DNA from: JACRLW01 sp046349595
GTDB taxonomy: Bacteria; Planctomycetota; UBA1135; UBA2386
Reading direction: 5' to 3'
Assembly (NCBI GenBank): GCA_046349595.1
Contig: JAXMCA010000001.1
Span: 3,162,001 to 3,226,000 of the forward strand
Length of the DNA stretch: 64,000 nt
The notes beneath the pieces are model-generated. The model was given only the letters and a program-made list of their open reading frames with translations. It was not told the DNA's origin and ran no database searches. Each line of letters starts with the position of its first letter. The first letter of the stretch is position 1. Both the position numbers and the translations under genes were made by a program. Shown here piece by piece: positions 16,245 through 24,888 of the stretch.

Positions 16245-19200
16245 TCAGCGCCGGCGGCGCGGCCGGGACCGATCGCGATCCGCGTCGTCCTGGCCGCTCC
16301 GATCGAAGGGACGACGACGATCGCCCTCGCTACGCTCCTCGCGGATCGCGCCGCGCGGCTCCGGGCGGTCGAAGCGACGGCCAGAGTCCTCCGCGGCGAC
16401 GCGGCGCGGACGCGACTCGTCCTCGAAGTCGACCGGCTCATCGCGGTGCGCGGCGCGCGGCGCGGGATCCTCCTCGCGACGCGGACGGCGCTCGCCTCGG
16501 TCCTCGCGGTCCCGCCGCGGCGCACGCTCAGCGCGCGGATCGCCCCGCTCGCCTCGCTCAGGGCGCTCGGAGCGGTCGGCTCGCTCAGGGCGCTCAGGAC
16601 GCTCGGCTCGCTCGGGACGCTCAGGGCGCTCAGGGCGCTCAGGGCGCTCGGCTCGCTCGGGACGCTCTCCACGCTCGGGGCGCTCCGGCCGAGACTCGCG
16701 CTCGACCTCGCCATGGCGTGGTCCCGCCTCACGCGGCCCCCGGTCCTGGTTCCGCGGTCCGCGGTCCTCGGAATCGCGGTCACGGCGGGGACGTTCCTCC
16801 CATTCGCCGCGCTCCCGGCGCTCGGACCGCTCCGGCCGCTCACCACGCTCCGTGCGCACGGGGCGCTCGGACGGCTCGGGGCGCGGACCGCGGTCACCGC
16901 GCTCGGTGCGGTCGCCGCGGTCACGGAAACCTCCGCGCTCCTCGCGCGGGGCGCCTTCGCCACGCTCGCCGCGACGCTCGCCGCGATCGCCACGGTGGTG
17001 ACCGCGACGCTCCTCGCGATCGCGCCCGCGCGGCCGCTCCGTCTCCGCTGGTTCCTCTGCCGCGAAATCGAGGTCGGCCTCGGTCGAGTGACCACCCTCA
17101 CGCCGCGGGCGGGGCTGTTCGTCCGTCTTGGGGGCGTCGCCCTTCAGCAGCGCCTTGCGGCTCAGCTTCACCTTGCCGAAGTCATCGATGTCGATGACCT
17201 TGACCTCGATCGTGTCGCCGATCGCAACCACGTCCGCGACCGAGCGGACGAAACCGTCCGACAGTTCGGAGACGTGCACGAGGCCTTCTTGGCCCGGCAG
17301 GATCTCGACGAACGCGCCGAACTCCTTCAGTCCGGTGACGCGACCCTTGTAGACCTTGCCGAGTTCGACCTCGGCGGTCATGTCCTTGATGCGTGCGATG
17401 CAGGTGTCGACCTTCGCCGCGTCGGCACCGCACACTTCGATCACGCCGGTGTCCTGCACGGCGATGCGGCACTCGAACTCCTCCTGCAGGCCGCGGATGG
17501 TGCGGCCGCCGGGACCGATGACCGCGCCGATCTTGTCGAGCGGGATCGGGAAGGACACGAGGCGCGGCGCGTGCTCGCTGACGGTCTCTCGCGGACGCCG
17601 GATGACCTTCAGCATCTCGCGCAGGATGTGCAGTCGTCCCTCGCGGGCCTGCTCCAGCGCCTGCTGCATGGTCTCGCGCGAGAGGCCCTCGCACTTGATG
17701 TCCATCTGCAGCGCGGTGATGCCGCGGCCGGTACCGGCGACCTTGAAGTCCATGTCGCCGCAGTGGTCCTCGGAGCCGAGGATGTCGCTGAGGATCGCGA
17801 TGCGCTTGCCTTCGACGACGAGGCCCATCGCGATACCCGCGACCGGCTGCTTGATCGGCACGCCGGCGTCCATCAGAGCCAGGGTCGCACCGCACACCGT
17901 CGCCATCGACGACGAGCCGTTCGACTCCATGATCTCGGACGTCACGCGGAGGCTGTAGGCGAACTCCTGCGAGTTCGGCAGGACGGCGCCCACCGCACGC
18001 TCGGCGAGTGCACCGTGACCGATCTCACGACGACCCGGTGCCCCGAAGCGACGCACCTCACCCACGCTGAACGGCGGGAAGTTGTAGTGCAGGAGCCAGC
18101 GACGCTTCTCCTCGGGATAGATGCCGTCGATCATCTGCTGATCGTCGACGGTGCCGAGGGTTGCGATGCACAGCGCCTGGGTCTCACCGCGGGTGAACAG
18201 CGAGGAGCCGTGCACGCGCGGAAGCACCCCGACATCCATGGTCAGCGGGCGGATCTCGGTCGTTCCGCGACCATCGGCTCGACGTCCGGAGAGGATCGAC
18301 TCGCGTTCGCCCTTGTCGAACAGCGCTTCGATGATCCCGGCGACGGCCTTCTTGTGCTGGGCGATCGCCTTTCCATCGGCGCCCTCCGGTGCCGGGAAGG
18401 CCTCGTTGACCTTGGCCTTGATCGCCGACTTCGCCGCGCTGCGGGCGTGCTTGTCGCCCTCGCTGACGGGAGCCGCCATCAGCTCGCGGCCGAAGCGCTT
18501 CTCGATCGCCGACAGGAGCTTCTCGTCCTTCTGCGGCGGCGTGAACACGACCTTCGGCCGACCGGCGTAGCCGACCAGCTCGTCGATCATGCCCGCGATC
18601 TCGACGCACACCTCGTGGCCGAGTTCGAGGGCCTCCAGCATCACCTCTTCGGCGAGCTGATCGGCGCCGGCCTCCACCATCACGATCGCGTCGCGATGCG
18701 CGCAGATCGTCAGATTGAGCTTGTTCTCCGCGGAGCGCAGCTCGCTCCAGGTCGGGTTGATGCGGAGCTTGCCGTCCATCAAGCCGATGCGGACCGCGCC
18801 GAGCGTGGTCTTGTGCGGGATCGAACTGATCGCCACGGCGGCGAAGGCCGCGACCGAGGCGACGATGTCCGAATCGTTCTCCTTGTCGGTGCTCAGCACC
18901 TGCACGAGCACCTGCGTCTCACGACGGAAACCGTCGGGGAACAACGGGCGGATCGCGCGGTCGATGATGCGCGCGGTCAGGATCTCACGGGTGGTCGGAC
19001 GACCCTCGCGCTTGAAGAAACCGCCGGGGAACTTGCCCGCTGCGGCAGCCTTCTCGCGGTAGTCGACGGTGAGCGGGAAGAAGTCGACGTCGTCCTTCTC
19101 CGACGGCGCCGCCTGCGCGGTCGCCATCACCATCGTGTCGCCGTAGCGCGCGATCACCGCCGCATCGGCGAGCTTCGCCATGCGACCGGTCTCGAGCTCG

Positions 19201-19523
19201 AGCTTGCGTCCGCCGATCTCGCGCGAGACGCGCACCATCGACGGGTAGCGCGGATCGACCGGTTCGAAGCGACGCGTGCCACGCGCCTCCGTGCGCGAGG
19301 TCCCTTCCGTGCGCGAAGACCCCTCCGCGCGCGAAGGCTCTTCCGACCGCGAGGGCCTCTTGCGGGAACTACCCGCATCGTCGTCGTCATCGTGGAAGCG
19401 GCCGCGGCCGCCACGGCGGCCGGAGCCGCGATTGGTCTCGCCCGCGGGCGAGTCGGAAGCCGGGCCCTGTTCGGACCGCTCCGTCTGCGGAGCCTTCGTG
19501 CTCCGCCGCTTGCGCATTGCCAT
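16245..19523 (-). CDS. pnp: polyribonucleotide nucleotidyltransferase with long disordered N- and C-terminal tails
   Basis: The 1092-aa product is much longer than a typical PNPase (about 700 aa). Two RNase PH-like domains are present (KFPGGFFKREGRPTTRE, ARIIDRAIRPLFPDGF; later SGRRADGRGTTEIRPL, FTRGETQALC, GSEDHCGDMDFKVAGT), followed by KH (IGAVIGPGGRTIRGLQ) and S1 (GKVYKGRVTGLKEFGAFVEI). It degrades RNA 3' to 5' by phosphorolysis. About 90 charged residues precede the core (FHDDDDDAGSS, repeated SRAEG/SRTEG), and about 280 residues of Arg/Glu/Pro/Gly repeats follow the S1 domain. The ATG at 19523 opens the charged leader. rpsO lies upstream on the same strand, the classical arrangement, but with a 446-base spacer. 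Confidence 0.95.
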   Translation of the reverse strand: MAMRKRRSTKAPQTERSEQGPASDSPAGETNRGSGRRGGRGRFHDDDDDAGSSRKRPSRSEEPSRAEGSSRTEGTSRTEARGTRRFEPVDPRYPSMVRVSREIGGRKLELETGRMAKLADAAVIARYGDTMVMATAQAAPSEKDDVDFFPLTVDYREKAAAAGKFPGGFFKREGRPTTREILTARIIDRAIRPLFPDGFRRETQVLVQVLSTDKENDSDIVASVAAFAAVAISSIPHKTTLGAVRIGLMDGKLRINPTWSELRSAENKLNLTICAHRDAIVMVEAGADQLAEEVMLEALELGHEVCVEIAGMIDELVGYAGRPKVVFTPPQKDEKLLSAIEKRFGRELMAAPVSEGDKHARSAAKSAIKAKVNEAFPAPEGADGKAIAQHKKAVAGIIEALFDKGERESILSGRRADGRGTTEIRPLTMDVGVLPRVHGSSLFTRGETQALCIATLGTVDDQQMIDGIYPEEKRRWLLHYNFPPFSVGEVRRFGAPGRREIGHGALAERAVGAVLPNSQEFAYSLRVTSEIMESNGSSSMATVCGATLALMDAGVPIKQPVAGIAMGLVVEGKRIAILSDILGSEDHCGDMDFKVAGTGRGITALQMDIKCEGLSRETMQQALEQAREGRLHILREMLKVIRRPRETVSEHAPRLVSFPIPLDKIGAVIGPGGRTIRGLQEEFECRIAVQDTGVIEVCGADAAKVDTCIARIKDMTAEVELGKVYKGRVTGLKEFGAFVEILPGQEGLVHVSELSDGFVRSVADVVAIGDTIEVKVIDIDDFGKVKLSRKALLKGDAPKTDEQPRPRREGGHSTEADLDFAAEEPAETERPRGRDREERRGHHRGDRGERRGERGEGAPREERGGFRDRGDRTERGDRGPRPEPSERPVRTERGERPERSERRERGEWEERPRRDRDSEDRGPRNQDRGPREAGPRHGEVERESRPERPERGERPERAERPERPERPERPERAERPERPERADRSERPERGERGDPRAERAPRRDREDRGERRPRREEDPAPRAAHRDEPVDFEDESRPRRVAAEDSGRRFDRPEPRGAIREERSEGDRRRPFDRSGQDDADRDRSRPRRRR
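16552..16690. repeat. tandem short repeats inside the pnp 3' end
   Basis: Units of about 9 bases (gggcgctca and close variants) recur almost in phase and encode the PERPERAERPERPERP section of the PNPase tail. Repeats of this type can change in number by slippage in multiples of three without breaking the frame. Confidence 0.75.
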
Positions 19524-19969
19524 TCTGCTTGTCTTCTCTCTTCTGCTTCTCGTGCGACGCGCACCCTGTGCGCGCCCCGTCGTGGAGCCCGAGGCTCCGC
19601 TGTCCCGCGGGGCGGGACGGACGACCGTTTCCCCTGGCGCCGCGGTCTCACCGCATCGAGCGCCCTGCCGGCACGGTCCCGCGTCCTCCGCCCACAGCGG
19701 CCATCGACGCGAGCCGGATCGACCGGCCCAGGATTGCGCTCCTTCCCTTCACCTCGCGCGGCGGACCGATCCTTCGGTGCACCGGGTTCACGAGCGACCA
19801 CACCACGCGGCGTGATCGGGGAGGCGCTTGCGATCCTCGCAAGGGGTCCTCGTCGCGCGGGAACTCCGCGCGGACGTCGACCCCACTCTCATCGACTCGG
19901 ACGCGTTCGGCGCCTGAGTCATCCCTCCAGGATCGGCCGGCTTCGGCCGACCGTCCGGCCACGAAAGTC
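19524..19969 (-). other. 446-base rpsO-pnp spacer with several hairpins, no gene seen
   Basis: No convincing coding frame lies between rpsO and pnp. Five perfect small hairpins can be read: 19933-19950 (7 bp, just after rpsO, possible terminator), 19854-19872 (7 bp), 19827-19843 (7 bp), 19602-19618 (7 bp) and 19584-19598 (6 bp). The last two lie 60-95 bases before the pnp start. In other bacteria the pnp leader folds into a hairpin used for autoregulation with RNase III; a similar role here is inference. At this GC content some hairpins of this size will occur by chance. Confidence 0.4.
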
Positions 19970-20239
19970 TCAGCGGCGCAGACCGAGCTTGTCGGTGATC
20001 GCCAGGTAGCGGTCGTGGGCGGTGCTGGAGAGGTAGCGCAGCAGCTTGTTGCGGCGGTTGACCATCTGGATCAGACCGCGCCGCGAATGGAAGTCCTTCG
20101 GATGGACTCGCATGTGTTCGGTGAGCTGCTGGATGTTCGCCGTGAGCAACGCGATCTGGACTTCCGGGGAACCCGAGTCCTTCTCGTGGATGCGGTTCTG
20201 GGCGAGGATCGTCCTGCGACTGTCTTTGGAAATAGCCAT
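19970..20239 (-). CDS. rpsO: 30S ribosomal protein S15
   Basis: The 89-aa product has the standard S15 length and sequence: a MAISKDSRRTILAQNRIHEK start, then GSPEVQIALLTANIQQLTEH, HPKDFHSRRGLIQMVNRR and a C-terminal LRYLSSTAHDRYLAI. S15 binds 16S rRNA helices 20-22 early in 30S assembly. The ATG at 20239 gives the conserved N terminus. A likely sigma70 promoter sits about 115 bases upstream. Confidence 0.98.
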   Translation of the reverse strand: MAISKDSRRTILAQNRIHEKDSGSPEVQIALLTANIQQLTEHMRVHPKDFHSRRGLIQMVNRRNKLLRYLSSTAHDRYLAITDKLGLRR

Positions 20240-20352
20240 CCCTGTCGTCTTTCGGTCAGAGGCCAAGGACCGGTCCGCCAGGGCCAGGGTGCCCCGGGCT
20301 TGGACGGTCTCCCCGCTCCACACGGAGCGAGGTCGAGGGCGTCGAGGCGGGG

Positions 20353-20380
20353 AGGATAGCGTCGCCCGACCCGAAAACAA
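20353..20380 (-). promoter_or_regulatory. candidate sigma70 promoter for rpsO
   Basis: On the - strand TTGTTT (20380-20375) and TATCCT (20358-20353) are spaced by 16 bases, leaving about 110 bases of leader before rpsO. Such a leader could hold an S15 autoregulatory site, which I cannot confirm. The rest of the 260-base gap shows no gene. Confidence 0.4.
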
Positions 20381-20499
20381 CTTCGCGGCGCAACCGCCCG
20401 GTTGCGAGAGCCTCGGGCCACCGGCGAAACGCGCGCCCGACGACCCGAGCGGCGCACCGCCGCGATCGACGACCCTCGAGCCGCCCGAAGGCCCCCCGC

Positions 20500-21111
20500 T
20501 CAGCGGTTGGTCGGGCGATTGGGCAGTTCCTGGGCGATCGCCCCCGCCACCACGTCGGCCGCGGACTCGATGCGCTGCTCGCGCCCCAAGGGCGCCGGGC
20601 CGTCTCCGCCGGCCTTCACGCTGCCTTCGACCCGCCCCGACCACAGCGTGGCGCCGGTCTGCGATCCGAGCATCAGCAGCTCGGCCGAGAACTGCACGCG
20701 GCGCGTGTCCATGATCTTGCTGACGTCCCACTGGGTGATGCGGACGCCGAGCACCGCATCCTCCCCGAAGCTGCCTCGGACACTGCCGAGCCAGGTGCCG
20801 TCGACCGGGGAACCGGTGGCGAGGCGCCCGGTGTCGCGCAGACGGCGATCGACGTGCGACGGATCCAGGGGCGAGTAGAGCCGCTCGGCGAGCTGCTTGA
20901 CGAGGGCGGCGCGCATCCGCCCCTCCAGCGGTCCGAAGCTGCGCGTGAGGGTGCCGTCTTCGATCGGCAGGATCGCGATGTCGGCCGGGCGCAGGGTCAG
21001 GAGCTCGGGCGCCACGCGGAGCGATGCCGCCATCCGGACCGGCGGTTCGGACTGGCAGCCGGAGAGCAACGCGGTGAGTCCGGCGAGCAGGATCGGAACG
21101 AAGGATCGCAT
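20500..21111 (-). CDS. lipoprotein of unknown function, 203 aa
   Basis: The product starts MRSFVPILLAGLTALLSGCQ, a lipoprotein signal with lipobox LLSGC. The mature part contains an early PADIAILPIEDGTL segment followed by FGPLEGRMRAALVKQLAERL and later AELLMLGSQTGATLWSGRVEG. This resembles families of envelope lipoproteins whose role is to build or secrete surface structures (GNA1162/LpoB-like), but the match is only by pattern. A possible -10 (TAGATT) lies about 40 bases upstream. It is transcribed toward rpsO but separated by 260 bases. Confidence 0.65.
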   Translation of the reverse strand: MRSFVPILLAGLTALLSGCQSEPPVRMAASLRVAPELLTLRPADIAILPIEDGTLTRSFGPLEGRMRAALVKQLAERLYSPLDPSHVDRRLRDTGRLATGSPVDGTWLGSVRGSFGEDAVLGVRITQWDVSKIMDTRRVQFSAELLMLGSQTGATLWSGRVEGSVKAGGDGPAPLGREQRIESAADVVAGAIAQELPNRPTNR

Positions 21112-21209
21112 CGGGGAAACGCCTCGACGACGAGGAGTCGGGTGCGCCGCAATCTAGCGCGGGCGTGCCGTCAATGCCCGCATCGAGTGCGGAGATGCGA
21201 CCGGTGCGC

Positions 21210-21872
21210 TCACGCGGTCGACCACGCCAGACGACTGCGCACGCAGGACTCGCAACGGCATACCGCGGGATCCGACTCGGCGTGGTAGCAGGACCAGAAG
21301 TCGCCACGCCCCAACCCGAGCCGACGCGCCTGCTGCACGATGCCGCGCTTGTCGAGTTCGAGCGTCGGGCTCGCCACCGCGACGCCGGCGCGCGTTCCCC
21401 GGGCGAGGACCGCGTCGAAGGCGTGGCAGAACGAGGCGCTGTTGTCGGCGAAGGTCGCGGCCTCTTCGCGATTGAAGCCGGTGACCACGAAGCCGGCGCC
21501 GGTGGCATCGGCGAAGGCCGCCGCGGCCGCGATCAACACGACGTTGCGCGCCGGCACCCAGACCGCGGCCGCGCTCTGCGCATCGCCGGGAGCCGACTCG
21601 TCGCGCTCGGGCACGGCACGGGCACCACCGTCCGCGAGCGCGCTGCCCATCCGACATGAGGCCTCGCCGAGCCAGGGCAGCTCGATGTGCTGCCAGCGCA
21701 GTCCGAAGCGGCGCGCGAGCCTCTCGCTCGCCGCGGCCTCGGCACGCGCCGCTCGCTGTCCGTAGTCGGCGCACAGGCAGCGCTCGACCGCTCCCCCGCG
21801 TTCGAGCCACATGGCGAGCGCGGTGCCGGAGTCGAGTCCGCCCGACAACAGGACGACGGCTTGCCCGCTCAT
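21210..21872 (-). CDS. queC: 7-cyano-7-deazaguanine synthase QueC
   Basis: The 220-aa product is a full-length QueC. It has the PP-loop motif LLSGGLDSGTALAMW for ATP, the substrate-side motif WVPARNVVLIAAAAAFAD, a TGFNREEAATFADN segment and the C-terminal zinc site (SCYH then CRCESC). QueC converts 7-carboxy-7-deazaguanine to preQ0, the precursor of queuosine in tRNA. Only 16 bases separate it from the stop of the large Ig-like lipoprotein gene upstream, so they may share a transcript even though their functions look unrelated. The other que genes are not in the window. Confidence 0.95.
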   Translation of the reverse strand: MSGQAVVLLSGGLDSGTALAMWLERGGAVERCLCADYGQRAARAEAAASERLARRFGLRWQHIELPWLGEASCRMGSALADGGARAVPERDESAPGDAQSAAAVWVPARNVVLIAAAAAFADATGAGFVVTGFNREEAATFADNSASFCHAFDAVLARGTRAGVAVASPTLELDKRGIVQQARRLGLGRGDFWSCYHAESDPAVCRCESCVRSRLAWSTA

Positions 21873-21888
21873 GCCCGCAACGCCGCGC

Positions 21889-24786
21889 TCACTGGATGGT
21901 GAAGTCGACGTCCGCCGTCCGCGACGCCTTGACGAGCTGGCGGTAGCGCTCTTCGAAGCCGAACTCGCCGTCGCCGTAGCCGACGCCGAACATCAGTTCG
22001 CTCGTCACGCGCACCTTCCAGGTGCCGACCGCCATGCCCGCGCCGAGTCCGGTGAGGTCCGGGACCTGCACGTCGCGCGTCGCGCCTGCACCGTCGAAGT
22101 CCTGCTCGATCAAGGTCCAGCGCAGACCGGAGGCATCCTGGACGCGCAGTGTGTGGAAGCCGAAGCCTCCGGGCAGCGTGGATGCGTCGAGACGGTCCTC
22201 GAAGCGGATCAAAGGAGAACCCGTCGACGCCCCACCCGGTGACGCGACGGTCGGGATGCCGAGCGGAGCGCCGGTGTTGTAGGCGACGCCCAGGGTCGGT
22301 GTGGTGATCAGCGCGCGATGGATCGTGGTGTTGCCCGCGGCGTCGCCGGCCTGCGCCTGCACCCACAGCACCGGTCCGAGTGGCGCCAGCGCGGTGATCG
22401 ACGACAGGGGCCAGTTCGCGGCGATCTGGAACAGGCCACCACCCGAGCTGGTCGCCACACCGGCACCGAACAGGGAACCGCCGGCGAACCCGCCGAGCGT
22501 GACGACCGGACGCACGCGCACGGCGCCGTCGATCGCACCCAGTCCCGTCGCGGCGCTGAAGTCGACGTTGTACGGCGCGAGCAGACCGGCGATCACGCCG
22601 TTCGTCCCCAGCACCGCCTGCGTGGTGTCGAGCACCGCACCGGACTCCTGTGGCGCGAGAGCCGGAGCCGCGCCGGCACCGGTCGCCCCACAGATCGCGC
22701 AGAAGAAGCCGACGTAGGCTGGCGTCGTCGTCGGCTCGAAGTTGCCGGTGAAGCCGGTGAGCAGCAGCGGACGCGATGCACGGATCGCCGTCTGCGGGAT
22801 CGAGGTCACGCTCGGCGAGCCGGTGGCGATCTCGAGCTGGAGCGGATCGGTCAACAGGTTCGCTCCGACCTTCGCGGTCTGCCCGGTGACCGGAACGAAC
22901 GCGAGGGTCCCCTTCACGGAGGCAAAGGCGGAAGCGGCCTGCGGCACCGCCGCGATCGACACGAACGAAGACGGTGTGTCGAGCAGCGTCGTGATGTGGT
23001 GGTTCGCGGCGATCACAGTGATCGTGTTGCGCGGCCCCGGCAGCGTGGTGAACACGGCGCGACCACTCGCGTCGGTCGTCGAAAAGACGCGACCGACCGC
23101 CGGCTTCTGCGGCACGCCCGGTTCGACCGCGACCGTGGCGCCGGCGATGGGCGCGAGCGTCGCGTCGTCGTAGACCTCCACGGTGAGCGTCCCCGCGAAG
23201 CTTCCGGTCGCGAAGCCGCGGCGCGTCAGATGGATCGTCGACGCGGTCGTGCTCATGTTGCCCGCCGCGTCGGTGATGTTGAGCGTGAGGGTGCGCACGG
23301 CACTGCTCCGCGGAACCTGCAGGGGTCGCATCATGAAGTTCGCGGAGCCGTCGGCACTCCACAGCGCCGCGGTGGCGGTGCCGTCGGTGAGCTCGGCGGA
23401 GCCGATGGTCTCGCTGGCCTTGCCGTAGACCGCGATCGCGTCCTGGTCGGTGACCACGGCGTCCGGCGAACCGGTGACCGCGGGCAGCCAGGCCGTGACC
23501 GAGGGCGGCGTGACGTCGAACCGGGGATCGGTGCTGCCGTCCGCGGAGCTGCGGAACGAGCTGCTGTGGTCACCGCTGACCAGCCGCACCACGAACACCA
23601 CCGGCCCCTCCTCGAAGAAGTACCGCCCCGGACTGCCGAGGGCCGCACCGATCGGGAGCGACACCGTCGTCGGCCCCGGAACCGTGAGCGTGGTCGAGGT
23701 GTCGAAGAAGGTGATGTCGCCGACGGCCTTGGTCGAGGGATCGAGACCGTAGACGCGCAGCTTGACCTGCGAACCGACCGTCGCCGACGCATCGACGTCG
23801 ACGTCCACCACCGCGGACGCGGCGTTCTGCGCGTTGATCTTGTCGGCGAAGCCGGTCGTCGCGTTGCCGAGCGCCACCCGGGTCGGCACCGCGAAGGCCA
23901 CGGTGTCGAAGCGCAGGAACGGGGTCTTGTTGCCGAAGTCGAGCTGGCCGGCGCCGCTGTTGAACTTGATCGTGTCGTCGACCGTGAACCGGAACTGGGT
24001 CGAGCCGGCGAGCGGGTTGCGCGGACGGAATCGGTAGAAGCGCGGGTCGGACTGCCCCTGGACGCGCAGGGGCGTGTCGAGCGATCCCTGCACGTCGGTG
24101 GTGCCGTCGCCGATGCGGAAGTTGGCGGTGGTGATCGATGCGGTGTCGACCGGGCGGTCGAAGACGGCGATGAACTCGGTCTCGCGGTAGACGTCCTTCG
24201 CGTTGGCCGGCGGCAGGGTGGTGAGGATGCGGCCGTTCTTGATCGTGTCGGTCTGATCGGCGCGGAAGGTGGCGACCACCTGCTCCGCACCGCCCTTCTT
24301 CACCGCGTCCAGATCGGCCACATCGGCGCCGACGAAGGCCTCGAAGGTCGTCGTGTTGGGCAAGGGTGCCGAAGGGCGGAGCACCACGACCCGGTCGCCG
24401 AACAGGTAGTCGATGCTCACCGGGAGGCTCTGCGTGGTGCCCTGCACGCGCAGACCGACGCGTGCCGCAGGCGGAGCCCCGGTTCCGGTCGCCGGCGGCT
24501 CGACCGAGTCCCGCGAGACCGACTCGCTGAACACGATCACGACCGGCACCGTGGTCGGCCAACCGCCGCTCTGCGGGAACGCGGCCTCGACCTTCGGTCG
24601 GACGTCGGCGAGCTTCCCGAGCGCCGTCAACAGGACGATGCCACTGGCGTCGTTGGCTCCGGTCCCGCCTCCGCCGCGATGGAAGGAGAACAGCTGGCCG
24701 ACGTTGCTGCCGCAGGCGGCGAAGGCGAGCGCGCAGCCAAGGGCGACGAGAAGCAGGGGAGAGCGGGACAGGCGACGTTGGGTCAT
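21889..24786 (-). CDS. large lipoprotein with bacterial Ig-like (Big_5 type) domains, 965 aa
   Basis: The ATG at 24786 opens a lipoprotein signal with lipobox FAACGS. A Gly-rich linker follows, then repeated beta-sandwich sections. Two sections have the SbsA/Big_5 pattern (VPVVIVFSESVSRDSV, then FIAVFDRPVDTASIT; each followed by the YRFRPRNPL type of strand). Later come an Ig-like section (TPPSVTAWLPAVTG, LNITDAAGNMSTT) and a carboxypeptidase-regulatory-like section (LAPIAGATVAVEPG, TDASGRAVFTTLPGP). It is probably a surface or periplasmic adhesion/structural protein. A TAAGCT box at 24822-24827 may be its -10. The ending DVDFTIQ is followed directly by queC. Confidence 0.75.
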   Translation of the reverse strand: MTQRRLSRSPLLLVALGCALAFAACGSNVGQLFSFHRGGGGTGANDASGIVLLTALGKLADVRPKVEAAFPQSGGWPTTVPVVIVFSESVSRDSVEPPATGTGAPPAARVGLRVQGTTQSLPVSIDYLFGDRVVVLRPSAPLPNTTTFEAFVGADVADLDAVKKGGAEQVVATFRADQTDTIKNGRILTTLPPANAKDVYRETEFIAVFDRPVDTASITTANFRIGDGTTDVQGSLDTPLRVQGQSDPRFYRFRPRNPLAGSTQFRFTVDDTIKFNSGAGQLDFGNKTPFLRFDTVAFAVPTRVALGNATTGFADKINAQNAASAVVDVDVDASATVGSQVKLRVYGLDPSTKAVGDITFFDTSTTLTVPGPTTVSLPIGAALGSPGRYFFEEGPVVFVVRLVSGDHSSSFRSSADGSTDPRFDVTPPSVTAWLPAVTGSPDAVVTDQDAIAVYGKASETIGSAELTDGTATAALWSADGSANFMMRPLQVPRSSAVRTLTLNITDAAGNMSTTASTIHLTRRGFATGSFAGTLTVEVYDDATLAPIAGATVAVEPGVPQKPAVGRVFSTTDASGRAVFTTLPGPRNTITVIAANHHITTLLDTPSSFVSIAAVPQAASAFASVKGTLAFVPVTGQTAKVGANLLTDPLQLEIATGSPSVTSIPQTAIRASRPLLLTGFTGNFEPTTTPAYVGFFCAICGATGAGAAPALAPQESGAVLDTTQAVLGTNGVIAGLLAPYNVDFSAATGLGAIDGAVRVRPVVTLGGFAGGSLFGAGVATSSGGGLFQIAANWPLSSITALAPLGPVLWVQAQAGDAAGNTTIHRALITTPTLGVAYNTGAPLGIPTVASPGGASTGSPLIRFEDRLDASTLPGGFGFHTLRVQDASGLRWTLIEQDFDGAGATRDVQVPDLTGLGAGMAVGTWKVRVTSELMFGVGYGDGEFGFEERYRQLVKASRTADVDFTIQ

Positions 24787-24888
24787 CGGCGTCGGTCGCG
24801 CAGCGGACGGCGCGGGCGGACAGCTTATTCCGGGAGCCGATCCGCGTTGCGCGCTTTCCTGCTCGCCCTCGACCGCCCGGCCGCGTAG

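Noticed and set aside
16552..16690. Tandem repeats considered as a CRISPR array
   Set aside because: Units are only about 9 bases, have no spacers, and encode the PNPase tail in frame.
12489..20009. Unbroken 2506-codon + strand frame opposite the giant regulator and pnp
   Set aside because: It is antisense to two clearly real genes, has no recognisable domain and is rich in Arg/His/Asp/Glu, as expected from the complementary frame of high-GC coding DNA.
23130..23145. T-loop-like GGTTCGACC sequence suggesting a tRNA
   Set aside because: It lies inside the Ig-like lipoprotein gene and has no acceptor or anticodon arms around it. No other tRNA-like fold was seen.
22318..24888. 856-codon + strand frame opposite the Ig-like lipoprotein
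   Set aside because: The opposite strand has a lipobox signal and repeated beta domains; this frame is Arg/Asp/Gly noise.
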